This document shows, piece after piece, positions 26,166 through 35,857 of a stretch of 64,000 nt of DNA. How positions within the stretch are numbered: the first letter of the stretch is position 1; the number at the start of each line of letters is the position of its first letter. Location of the stretch: the NCBI GenBank assembly GCA_950097015.1, contig CATNEN010000038.1, positions 15,680,001-15,744,000 on the forward strand. The letters are read 5' to 3'. The DNA comes from Macrostomum hystrix. Taxonomy: Eukaryota > Platyhelminthes > Macrostomidae. A program made the position numbers and the translations under genes. Below the pieces are notes generated by a model. The model searched no databases. It saw only the letters and a program-made list of their open reading frames with translations, and was not told where the DNA came from.

Positions 26166-26705
26166 AGTGTCCATACGTTCGGCTTAGTTACTCTCTCAAG
26201 AAATACACCTATTTATCATTTGAAATAGTTTTTCGCATATTGTTTCCCTTGTTGCAAATAATTAACTAGCTGTGTGTGGTGTATATTTGGTTTTTATAAA
26301 TAAGATTTAGTTTTATTTTTCGTTTATAGAATTTATAGTTTTGCTATCACTTGCACCCAGAACATTTTCAGCAAAGATAAAAGATTTGTTTTTCTAAATT
26401 ATTGTTTCTACAGATAATTTCATTTCTTGCCATGTACTCAGAGCATATACTTAAGCTGCTAGACATTAATTTTCTTGTTAGATTAGTCGCGATAGTGTAC
26501 ACCATGTCATCAAGCCACTGCTGCAACTATTGACTTGTCGCTTTAGTATTGATATTGTGTAAAAGTAATATGAGTTACATAAATATAAATTTGCCTACAT
26601 GCATCGTTGTACATGTAAATTTTTTTTTAATACAAAAAACAAGAAGGACAACTGTCATTATCTTCTACAAGCGTATAATCACGTTATTTAGTATGCTCTT
26701 CAAAG
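26166..26705. other. AT-rich non-coding spacer
   Basis: No gene, repeat array or known element seen between two minisatellites. Confidence 0.5.
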
Positions 26706-27460
26706 GCTCCTCCGAGGATTTGAGAGGCTCCACCGAGGATTTGGGAGGCTCCACTGAGGATTTGGGGCATAATTGAGGATTTGGGAGGCTCCACCGAGGA
26801 TTTGGGGGCTCCACTGAGGATTTGGGAGGCTCCACTGAGGATTTGGGGCACAATCGAGGATTTGGGGCACAATCGAGGATTTGGGGCACAATCGAGGATT
26901 TGGGGCACAATCGAGGATTTGGGGCACAATCGATCGAGGATTTGGGGCACAATCGATCGAGGATTTGGGGCACAATCGATCGAGGATTTGGGGCACAATC
27001 GATCGAGGATTTGGGGCACAATCGAGGATTTGGGGCACAATCGATCGAGGATTTGGGGCACAATCGAGGATTTGGGGCACAATCGAGGATTTGGGGCACA
27101 ATCGAGGATTTGGGGCACAATCGAGGATTTGGGGCACAATCGATCGAGGATTTGGGGCACAATCGAGGATTTGGGGCACAATCGATCGAGGATTTGGGGC
27201 ACAATCGAGGATTTGGGGCACAATCGAGGATTTGGGGCACAATCGAGGATTTGGGGCACAATCGAGGATTTGGGGCACAATCGATCGAGGATTTGGGGCA
27301 CAATCGAGGATTTGGGGCACAATCGAGGATTTGGGAGGCTCCACTGAGGATTTAAGAGGCTCCACCGAGGATTTGGAAGGCTACAGCGTGGATTTGGGGC
27401 ACAATCGAGGATTTGAGAGGCTCCAGCGAGGATTTGGGAGGCTTCTCTGAGGATCAGCTG
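26706..27460. repeat. 19/23-bp minisatellite
   Basis: Units of GAGGATTTGGGGCACAATC, some with an extra GATC that makes GATCGATC-like palindromic joints. The edges carry GAGGATTTGGGAGGCTCCAC variants. Open frames on both strands are artefacts of the repeat. Confidence 0.97.
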
Positions 27461-28032
27461 GGGTTATTGTGGGTTGGTGTGGCGTATTTTCAGTCCATGG
27501 ACTCGGGTGTGAGTAATATAATTTACTTGGCTACAACCATTTTTAGAATGGCGCTGCTAAATTGTCTGTCTGTCTACGGGAGGACTCCCATTGAGGTTGG
27601 TCAGGCCTGCACACAGCGCTGCTTCTGGTGCATTAGACCTTAAAACCCAGTGGCACTGTTATTGACTCACCGCGCGCCTCGCCATGATGTGAATACTGTC
27701 ATAAAAACTTTCATGAAAATAAAACTTGTTTGCGTTTTTCACTCGCCACGCAGCTCGTATTTCATTTCTCGAGGCACCCCGGGTTTCGTCTGTGAAAGCT
27801 TTTATTTCGTATGGAGTTATTAGAACCTAATTTTGAATGGCATTTTGAAGGGTCGGCTAAGGGAAACAAGGTAATGAGGCAGTTTTAATATGAACACTGC
27901 TCACTTATTTTATTATACTCGTGGTATAAAAATTAATGAAGCAGAGAAGTATGTGCTATTGTCTGTACAGGAGTATAGTGGCTGGTTATAACGTCATTCG
28001 AACAGGCAAGGCAATTGTGCTCATTTCGTTAA
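27461..28032. other. non-coding spacer
   Basis: No exon with splice sites and domain support found. Confidence 0.45.
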
Positions 28033-28150
28033 GTCCTGAGCGCACAGGTGTGTACATCTGCACCGACTTTCTCATCGTCAGGCAGTGTACACTGTCACTG
28101 CGTTGGAGATCGGCCCTCAAGGGCGTAAATTGCGTAAATTGTAAAGGGCG
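28033..28150 (-). mobile_element. SINE family B fragment joined to a minisatellite
   Basis: Reversed family body (CAGGTGTGTACATCTG, CAGGCAGTGTACACTG and GGCCCTCAAGGGCGTAAATTG). The tRNA-like head is missing, and the 27-bp array begins directly at the break. Confidence 0.75.
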
Positions 28151-29098
28151 TAAGTGCTGGGGGAACAGGGAGTAGAGCTGGTGCTGGGGAACAGGGGGTA
28201 GACCTGGTGCTGGGGGAACAGGGGGTAGAGCTGGTGCTGGGGGAACAGGGAGTAGAGCTGGTGCTGGGGAACAGGGGGTAGACCTGGTGCTGGGGGAACA
28301 GGGGGTAGAGCTGGTGCTGGGGGAACTGGGGGTAGAGCTGGTGCTGAAGGAACAGGTGGTGCTGGGGGAACAGGGGGTAGAGCTGGTGCTGGGGGAACAG
28401 GGAGTAGAGCTGGTGCTGGGGAACAGGGGGTAGACCTGGTGCTGGGGGAACAGGGGGTAGAGCTGGTGCTGGGGGAACAGGGGGTAGAGCTGGTGCTGAA
28501 GGAACAGGTGGTGCTGGGGGAACAGGGAGTAGAGCTGGTGCTGGGGGAACAGGGGGTAGACCTGGTGCTGGGGGAACAGGGGGTAGAGCTGGTGCTGGGG
28601 GAACAGGGGGTAGAGCTGGTGCTGAAGGAACAGGTGGTGCTGGGGGAACAGGGAGTAGAGCTGGTGCTGGGGGAACAGGGGGTAGAGCTGGTGCTGGGGG
28701 AACAGGGGGTAGAGCTGGTGCTGGGGGAACAGGGGGTAGAGCTGGTGCTGGGGGAACAGGGGGTAGAGCTGGTGCTGGGGGAACAGGGGGTAGAGCTGGT
28801 GCTGGGGGAACAGGGGGTAGAGCTGGTGCTGGGGGAACTGGGGGTAGAGCTGGTGCTGAAGGAACAGGTGGTGCTGGGGGAACAGGGGGTAGAGCTGGTG
28901 CTGGGGGAACAGGGGGTAGAGCTGGTGCTGGGGGAACAGGGGGTAGAGCTGGTGCTGGGGGAACAGGGGGTAGAGCTGGTGCTGGGGGAACAGGGGGTAG
29001 AGCTGGTGCTGGGGGAACAGGGGGTAGAGCTGGTGCTGGGGGAACAGGGGGTAGAGCTGGTGCTGGGGGAACAGGGAGTAGGGTTGGTGCTGGAGAAA
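28151..29098. repeat. 27-bp G-rich minisatellite
   Basis: About 35 units of GTGCTGGGGGAACAGGGGGT plus AGAGCTG. Shorter units with GTGCTGAAGGAACAG recur. The unit is a multiple of three, so one frame stays open as (VLGEQGVEL)n without other support for coding. Confidence 0.97.
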
Positions 29099-29838
29099 TA
29101 AGAGACAGGACAGTTGTCTTCTGTAGTTACTTGCTAGACCTTAAGTCGAAGACTAACCAGTGCGAGCGTATCCAACGAGTACGAGCTATCCAACTCTGAC
29201 TATGACTCATACAGCTTCTGATAACTTGGTATTGTTTACCAGGCTGTCTTGAGCTGTTGTAACGGTGCAAGTCGTACTAACAATAGTATGGAATTTAGAG
29301 CATCTCACAAATATGAGAAACTTTAAGAAACATCGCCCTCATTTTAAGTTAAGAGACATTTTATGCACCTTACTTATATTGTACTCGTAAGTTGTTTACG
29401 TCATTAGGCAAACAGACGAATACTACTCACTGCGAATATGCACATACAAATAAAACAAAAAAATAAATTAAAATCTTACTATATACCGTGCTCTCAGCAT
29501 GTCCTTCAGCCAGTTCAGCCACAGCAGTTAAAGTTGCTTCAGACAAATCAGCAGCGGAACCAGGACACCTAGAGGGTCATAGATCTGGTGGCATAAACTT
29601 TAGCGCAAACATGTCCGTGCCGGTTTCCCATCGCGATCCGCGTATATCTCTTTGGAAAATTTGTCAACGAATTGTGCGTTTTGCTCTCGGTGAGAAGCAA
29701 GATGGTAACAAATATACAATTTTAACCACAAAGAGCAAATATGCACCAGACAGGCACCTGCGAAAAACCAAAGCAATTAGAAATGATTGATAGGTAGACA
29801 AAACTAAGCAACACTTAAGGACAACTTCCTGACATTTT
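29099..29838. other. spacer with one weak exon candidate
   Basis: The plus-strand stretch of about 29499-29691, between an acceptor-like CTCTCAG and a donor-like CTCG|GTGAGA, reads as polar residues then HRDPRISLWKICQRIVRFAL. I recognise no domain, and it has no membrane helix. The rest appears non-coding. Confidence 0.25.
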
Positions 29839-30175
29839 CTGCCCTGTCTCATCCTCCAATGTCTCATCTCTCACCGGTTTATCTCATCTGTCCACGGACC
29901 ACTGTCTCATCTTTCAACTGTTCTCATCTCTCCCCTGTCTCATCTCTCCCCTGTCTCATCTCTCCCCTGTCTCATCTCTCCCCTGTCTCATCTCTCCCAG
30001 ACTTATCTCTCCCCTGTCTCATCTCTCCCCTGTCTCATCTCTCCCCTGTCTCATCTCTCCCCTGTCTCATCTGTCCACTGTCTCTTCTCTCCCCTGTCTC
30101 ATCTCTCCCAGACTTATCTCTCCCCAGTCTCATCTGTCCACTGTTCTCATCTCTCCCGTCTGATCTCATCTCCCT
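29839..30175 (-). repeat. inverted copy of the 16-bp minisatellite
   Basis: CTGTCTCATCTCTCCC units, the reverse complement of the array at 24745-26165. The unusual edge sequence with GGGAGAGATAAGTCTGGGAG and the single GAACAGTGGACAG unit is the same, in reverse order. It forms part of the inverted duplication with the gene B pseudogene. Confidence 0.9.
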
Positions 30176-30241
30176 TTAGCTCGCAGGGCGTTAAATTGAG
30201 TCAACCTTCTGAAGTCGCACAACTCAAATCGGATGGTATTA

Positions 30242-30850
30242 TTAATACCTAAAGTCAATCTTAATTTCACTCTCATCGGCCGATGCGTCCAAATTGTACC
30301 CATCTTCCATATTCAGCTCCATTGATAAAATGTCGCCTTCTTTTAGTGAGGCGATGGCGACTACCGGAAAGTTGCATTATCTCCTTCGCTCATCTTCCAA
30401 TGGCTTTCGTTAAAGGTGCCATTATTAGCCTTTAGTTTGACTGTAAATCTTTGACTGTTTTCGCTCGCAAATAGCACCTACAAAGGTGGCACGGAGGTAC
30501 AAATGTAGCACGTGAGGTTGCTAATCAAATTCAGTGGAAGGCCGTCTGCAGTCTTCCATCTTCCATCCAGTCAGCAACTGGATGGAAATGACGCAATCGC
30601 TTCAACAGCGGCTGTTAGAAAAATCAAATAGAAAGGACAACCGGAACGCTGCGGCCTCCGCAATCGCTTCTCCTGAAAGGTTATGCTTGTAAACTTCATA
30701 GCGTTCTGTGCAAGCACCGCTATGAACTTTCACTGTTTGCAGCACTCGATCAGTGGCCCCTCTACAACTGTCTGCGTCAGCATTTTTATCGGGCAAGAAG
30801 CTGCATTCTGACAGCCCTGTACTCGTAGTCTGTTGTGGGTTGGCATGCGA
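30242..30850 (-). pseudogene. inverted, internally deleted copy of gene B
   Basis: Reading leftward from 30850, the sequence matches the leader and exon 1 region of gene B in diverged form (TTGTAGAGGGGCCACT against TTGTAGAGGTGCCATC; GCGGAGGCCGCAGCGTT against TCGGAGGCCGCGACGTT). Near 30557 it jumps to the end of intron 3, then exon 4 (about 30480-30242). Introns 1 to 3 and exons 2 and 3 are missing. The exon 4 copy is nearly identical to gene B but lacks one T in a run of four, so it is frameshifted, and it has an extra copy of about 22 bases at the acceptor. No intact start remains. It is a dead copy from a segmental inversion, not a retrocopy, because intron sequence is retained. Confidence 0.8.
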
Positions 30851-30975
30851 AACGGGAACTAAGAGATCACGTGATAAGCCTTATTAGCCACAGCATGCAG
30901 TTGGCAGACCCTAACACGGTCAAAACAACGAGGGAAATGTATTTTTAGATTGATAGATTTTATATTTAGAAGACA

Positions 30976-31279
30976 GAGGTTGTAGCCTAGTGGTTAGGGC
31001 GTCGGACTCACGACTTGAAGGTCGGGGGTTCGATTCCCGACTCCACTGGAACAATTTGCGTCCTTTAGCAAGACACTTAACTCTGCATTGCTTCAGTTCA
31101 CCCAGCTGTTAAATGGGTACCAGCATCAGCTGGGATAATTGAAGGTGGGTGTGGCGTCCCCCCAGTCCATGGACTGAACAGCTGTACGCAGCCTTCAGAT
31201 GCGCCGCGCATTAGCTGCGGCTGTGCTGTCGGCTGCACATCTGACCCAATTGGGGCAGGTGTAATCAATTAATTTATTT
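30976..31279 (+). mobile_element. SINE family A, full length with 12-bp target duplication
   Basis: A 304-bp element flanked by perfect ATTTAGAAGACA repeats (30964-30975 and 31280-31291). The pol III promoter is clear: A box TAGCCTAGTGG (30983-30993) and B box GGTTCGATTCC (31027-31037). The body contains TTAGCAAGACACTTAACTC and TTAAATGGGTACCAGC, similar to central domains shared by many invertebrate SINEs. The tail is AT-rich. The target duplication implies LINE-driven insertion, recent enough to leave the flanks unmutated. Confidence 0.92.
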
Positions 31280-31317
31280 ATTTAGAAGACACTTCCCTTC
31301 CCGCTGCGGGAAGTGTC

Positions 31318-31572
31318 TTGCTCCCGAACAGCTCACGGCTGGTGGATTGTACCTGCTTCCACCAAGCGCTACTTCAGCTGTCTTACGATAGGTCATGCAC
31401 TAAATCTTGCTATCACGAGAAGCAGTGTAACTTTTCCGCGATTCTATTCGCGGATGGAGAGAAGACCTTAAAGTCCACGATCAGCGAACGGGATGAAGGA
31501 CGAATGAAACCTGAGCAGTCGGTCGCAAAGGGTTTCAAGAATCAAGAAGTAATGACAATGGCGATGGTGTAA
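31318..31572 (+). pseudogene. exon-3-like TNF-family fragment
   Basis: A frame of 84 codons contains KSCYHEKQCNFSAILFADG, which aligns loosely with exon 3 of gene B (ICEPQEECNKMIVLSSDG). A phase-1 acceptor (CCACCAAG) would fit, but there is no donor where exon 3 should end, and the frame runs on to a stop. I see no companion exons. It may be a decayed exon or an unrelated Cys-rich exon. Confidence 0.3.
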
Positions 31573-32068
31573 AAAGACTCAAGCACTGATTCTTCACTGC
31601 TTCTGGAGCTTCTGGAGCCTGTGGTAGCCGTCAGACATGGGTTCGAATCCTCTTAGACTCTGCCAGCAACCGATCATTCATTTTAACCAGTTCGGCTGAG
31701 CGGATGGGTCTCGGTGTCATTGGCAAGGAGACAATGGAGGTGACTACATCTGGCGAGACAGAATCTAGAGTACTGCAGATCGAGAAGGACTTGAATTTCA
31801 ACTTCGGAGGCTCTGTGACGGCGCCCTGTTTAACTTGCAGGCCAACACGGTGCCCCACATTTGCGCCACTTCTAGAGACTGTGATTCAACATATAGAATT
31901 TAGTGCCCATTGTCACTTTCCACTTGTTGCCAGTGTATGTGCTGCGCAGTCGCAGATTTAAAAGTTATTTTTTTCTGCTTGTTTCGAAAGAGATTTTAAT
32001 TTCTTGCCATGTACTCAAAGTAAATACTAAAAGTCAAGCTACTCATTCATTTTCTGAGCACAGCAGTC
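31573..32068. other. spacer with a tRNA-like B box
   Basis: GGGTTCGAATCCTC at about 31639 is a B-box match, but no complete tRNA cloverleaf or A box is evident. Open frames on both strands across 31640-31860 show no recognisable domain. Confidence 0.35.
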
Positions 32069-32840
32069 AGATGTCGTGCAGGCAGTTGTCGAGCAGGCAG
32101 TTGTCGTGCTGGCAGTTGTCGTGCATTCAGTTGTCGTGCTGGCAGTTGTCGTGCATTCAGTTGTCGTGCTGGCAGTTGTCGTGCATTCAGTTGTCGTGCT
32201 GGCAGTTGTCGTGCATTCAGTTGTCGTGCTGGCAGTTGTCGTGGATTCAGTTGTCGTGCTGGCAGTTGTCGTGCAGGCAGTTGTCGTGCAGGCAGTTGTC
32301 GTGCTGGCAGTTGTGGTGCAGTCAGTTGTGGTGCTGGCAGTTGTGGTGCAGTCAGTTGTGGTGCTGGCAGTTGTCGTGCATTCAGTTGTCGTGCTGGCAG
32401 TTGTCGTGCATTCAGTTGTCGTGCTGGCAGTTGTCGTGCAGGCAGTTGTCGTGCATTCAGTTGTCGTGCTGGCAGTTGTGGTGCAGGCAGTTGTCGTGCA
32501 TTCAGTTGTCGTGCTGGCAGTTGTGGTGCAGGCAGTTGTCGTGCTGGCAGTTGTGGTGCAGTCAGTTGTCGTGCTGGCAGTTGTGGTGCAGGCAGTTGTG
32601 GTGCAGTCAGTTGTGGTGCTGGCAGTTGTGGTGCAGTCAGCTGTGGTGCAGGCAGTTGTCGTGCAGGCAGTTGTGGTGCAGGCAGTTGTGGTGCAGGCAG
32701 TTGTGGTGCAGGCAGTTGTGGTGCAGGCAGTTGTGGTGCAGGCAGTTGTGGTGCAGGCAGTTGTGGTGCAGGCAGTTGTGGTGCAGGCAGTTGTGGTGCA
32801 GGCAGTTGTGGTGCAGGCAGTTGTGGTGCAGGCAGTTGGT
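32069..32840. repeat. 15-bp minisatellite
   Basis: About 51 units of TTGTCGTGCAGGCAG and variants. The left part is a 30-bp dimer (CTGG/CATT forms alternate), the right part homogeneous TTGTGGTGCAGGCAG. The unit is a multiple of three, so frames on both strands stay open as artefacts. It runs directly into a SINE. Confidence 0.97.
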
Positions 32841-32846
32841 AGCAGG

Positions 32847-33106
32847 TAGACCCGCAGCCAGCGAGGACGCAATTCTGACCATTACGCTGACTCCTGAGAA
32901 CACGCTTACACAGGTGTGTACATCTGCCCTGACTTTCTCATTGTCAGGCAGTGTACACTTTACTGTGCCTTGGAGGTTGGCCACTAAGGGCGTAAATTGC
33001 CTTCTCTCAAGCCTTCTCTCCGCGGCTGCGCCCCAATTTAACGTGGCCTCGCCGTGGAATCGTTGCGAGAGGCAAACGCGTTAGCTGCTCTGCCACTTGA
33101 CCCCCT
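32847..33106 (-). mobile_element. SINE family B, tail-truncated at a minisatellite
   Basis: Reversed copy with intact head (CTCTGCCACTTGACCCCC on the right edge). Its 3' part ends at GTAGACCCGCAGCCAGCG, where the 15-bp array begins. Confidence 0.85.
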
Positions 33107-33492
33107 AGGCGACACCGTATCCTTGGAGTCGAATTCGGAAGATGGATATAATTTTACTAGAATTCAGATGAAGGACGAGGTATGAAAAAAAGAAATAAAA
33201 ATGAAAAATGCACTGGCTCCAACCCTTTAACTTTCTTGTATAGAAAATTCCATTATACAGTTTGAGTCGCTTTTCAACCTTATGAGCACGTACATGTTTA
33301 GCTCACGCTTTTCTAATTTTGGGTAAGCACGGTTTCGAAGGCGTACAGTTTTACAACAAGGTACTTACGTCGATATTATTGGCGAATGTACACATACAGA
33401 CAAATGTACAGATGTACATGGGTATTCTCTAGTCAGGAATATGTACGAGCTCGCTCCGAACATGGAACTATGAGCTTGACTGACGCAAGCAG
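33107..33492. other. upstream region of gene D
   Basis: AT-rich DNA with no exon or repeat seen. It leads into a TATA box. Confidence 0.4.
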
Positions 33493-33498
33493 TATAAG
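33493..33498 (+). promoter_or_regulatory. TATA box, gene D
   Basis: TATAAG lies 60-65 bases before the ATG of gene D, which fits a transcription start near 33523 and a short leader. Confidence 0.45.
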
Positions 33499-33557
33499 CA
33501 AAGCAATAAATACAAACAAAAGTTTCATTCTAGAAGTCTAGAAGTCTCAAACCGAAC

Positions 33558-35124
33558 ATGGAGCTAAGTACTGTCTCCGACACGCTCCATAGACCCGTAT
33601 CTAAAGCCGCGGATGACGAGCAAACGGAAATATTACCCTTAAATCAAACAGAGACTACTGACAAAGAGCAAAATGAAAATCAACTTTTAGACAATGAAGA
33701 CCAACTGGGACAATCTACTGCTGAGCGCGCACTCTCTGGAGAAGATAGAATACATATTTTTCGTTCGACAGTGGTCCTGATCGGTATTGTTGTCATTGTA
33801 TTACTCGCTTTAATCTTGTGGCTATTATTCAGCCGTCTACCTGAGCAACAGCTGGCAGCTTCAGCAACAGTACCATCGACTAACACGACGGCCAACGATC
33901 CAACAGCCGGCACTCCGACTGGGAAACCCGACCCGATACCGAACGACGGCCAAAATCAGGTAAAAATGACGTCCATAGATCGTATACGAGCTCGTAATAA
34001 CGCTAAGAATGACTGTTAACAACATATTCGTATTTTCCAATCGAATGCAAATCCGTAGCGTATAATTTTTTGTTCACACCTAATATGCATGACAATATTT
34101 TATTTTCTTTTGTGAGAGTAAACACGTGAGGAATTTAACAAAATTGGCATTGCAGGCAGCCTTCTCCCTCGTGATTGATAAAAATCGCTTGCCCGATTGC
34201 CCTAAAAATGATGCCATCACTGAGACCTGTGCTAATCCAAAAAGCACTTTGATCACTATGAAAGGAGACAGCCAGCGTAAGCTTGTGACTATATATACTT
34301 ACTCTACTACAGAATAGCTTGATTAAAACAGTGGCTGGATTATTTGATTTCATTTCGCATTGCAGACCGTCTGATCCTGGGCCCTTTCGCTTGCCAATCG
34401 GACAGCAGAAATATATGCGATAGGATGCTAAGCGTTGGCAACCAAGTGTTCGTTAAACAAACCATGAGGTGCAAAATTTCAGCTCAGGTAATTAAATTTA
34501 TTGCAAGTCGATTCTAAGAAGCCATGCTTTATTGCGATGAACGGCTGTGCGACCCGCAACCAGCGAGTAGGCGAATGGACTTAATCCACCAGCCTACACT
34601 GGTCCGGAAATGGGGGTTTGGCTGGGATTTGTCTCACCAGTTTCTAGATTCAGAGCTCAATGCCTGAGCACAAGCGCACACAGATACCGTACGCAGGCAC
34701 ACACTCACAGGTGTGTACATCTGGCCATACTTTCTCATCGTCAGGCAGTGTACACACCCACTGTGCCTTGGAGGTTGGCCCATGTGCGCCCTAAATGAAT
34801 GCGGATTCGAGCTCAGGCACTTCGCCACTCTATCCTACATACAAAGTGCTTTTTCTCAATTCACAGGTAACGCTTAGGTCGAGGAGTAAGCATCGGCTAC
34901 CGATTGCGCTGCAGCTGAAAGTGAACAAAAATCGATTCCAGGGGGTCCGTGCCGTACTGGACGAAGATCCGGTGACTCTGCTCATTAGCGTCATTGCAGA
35001 TCGTCAACTGATGAAGGGCGACACAGTGTCCCTGGAGCTAATCTCCAACTCGGAAATGGCCACGGATGTAGATGTGGACAGGATGGAGTCCGTCACTCAT
35101 ATCGGACTGTCCTGCTTCTTTTGA
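33558..35124 (+). CDS. TNF-like type II membrane ligand (gene D), four exons
   Basis: This is the clearest gene of the family. Exons 33558-33959, 34156-34276, 34366-34487 and 34867-35124 have good GT-AG borders and phases 0, 1, 0; together about 300 residues. Residues 1-70 are acidic and cytosolic, 71-92 are a membrane helix (TVVLIGIVVIVLLALILWLL), and then comes a Thr/Pro-rich stalk. Exon 2 has SLVIDKNRLPDCP, exon 3 RLILGPFACQSDSRNICDRM ending in KISAQ, exon 4 RLPIALQLKVN, QLMKGDTVSLELIS and a final THIGLSCFF. This is the order of strands in a TNF jelly roll, with the Ala-Gln at the exon 3-4 border as in gene A. The usual Gly-Tyr before it is lost. Intron 3 holds a SINE. A TATA box and a poly(A) signal flank the gene. 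Receptor and function are unknown. Confidence 0.75.
34549..34838 (-). mobile_element. SINE family B in intron 3 of gene D
   Basis: A diverged reverse-strand copy from GACCCGCAACCAGCGAG to the head (GAGCTCAGGCACTTCGCCACTC). Its right end lies about 30 bases before exon 4. Confidence 0.8.
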
Positions 35125-35293
35125 TTATTTAACTGCAGTTAGTCTTGTGAACAGATTATTTTCTGAAAAAAAAATAATGTGCCATAAAAGCCATCCAAAT
35201 TAGAAATTTTTTTTCGATTTGATCAACACAAAAATCGGATAGAAAGAATTGTTACATTGTTAATTGTTATTGAAAAATACTTCAAAATCAATC

Positions 35294-35299
35294 AATAAA
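35294..35299 (+). terminator. poly(A) signal, gene D
   Basis: AATAAA, 170 bases after the stop codon of gene D. Confidence 0.5.
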
Positions 35300-35372
35300 G
35301 CGTCACAATCGTGAATTAAAAACTGGCTTATTGTATCGTCTTGATTTGACCAATCGAATAGCAGATTTTGTG

Positions 35373-35455
35373 ACTTTTATTAAAACACAAGATGTTTTAA
35401 TAAAAGTGGCAGATTGTGGCAGATTGTGGCAGATAATCAATCTGCGTGGCAGATT
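35373..35455. repeat. perfect palindrome followed by GTGGCAGATT repeats
   Basis: ACTTTTATTAAAACA and its exact complement flank a 5-base loop (35373-35407). Directly after come four to five copies of GTGGCAGATT. It sits in the 3' spacer between gene D and the convergent Ig gene. Confidence 0.8.
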
Positions 35456-35783
35456 GACAACTCGAAACATAAAATAAACAGCGAATAAAATTTTTATTGA
35501 ACATAGACGCTAATGAAAGCAAAATTAATTTTTCATTTAAAAAACATTAATTGTTCGATTTTTAATTTATAAATCTACTACTGAGAGTAAGCATCATCGC
35601 TTGTTGTTGACAGTTTTTTATCCAAAATCGTAAAAAGACACAAAACTTCTAATAAATCAAAACCAGATTGAACAGAAAAGACAATATGCCAAATCGTCTG
35701 TATCTTTATTGTAAAAAATTAGTCTCGACTATAAAATATTGCATAAAAAAGGTTTCACTAAGTCTAAACCTATGTAGAATCTG

Positions 35784-35789
35784 TTTATT
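35784..35789 (-). terminator. poly(A) signal, Ig membrane gene 1
   Basis: AATAAA on the minus strand, about 70 bases beyond the stop codon. Confidence 0.5.
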
Positions 35790-35857
35790 AACCTCAAACT
35801 AAATCCTCTTGTGGACAAACGTAAGTAGTCTTCCAGACAGTTTAATTCGATAAAAAA

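Noticed and set aside
28439-29101. Repeat protein (VLGEQGVEL)n
   Set aside because: Pure product of a 27-bp G-rich array joined to a SINE; no independent coding sign.
30976-31060. Functional tRNA gene
   Set aside because: The A and B boxes belong to a SINE head. The acceptor stem does not close, and the element continues into a SINE body with target duplications.
31631-31961. Overlapping frames on both strands of about 75-85 codons
   Set aside because: Neither shows a known domain or consistent splice sites, so I could not choose a strand.
32039-32872. Thr/Cys-rich and Val-rich repeat proteins on both strands
   Set aside because: Artefacts of a 15-bp tandem repeat open on both strands.
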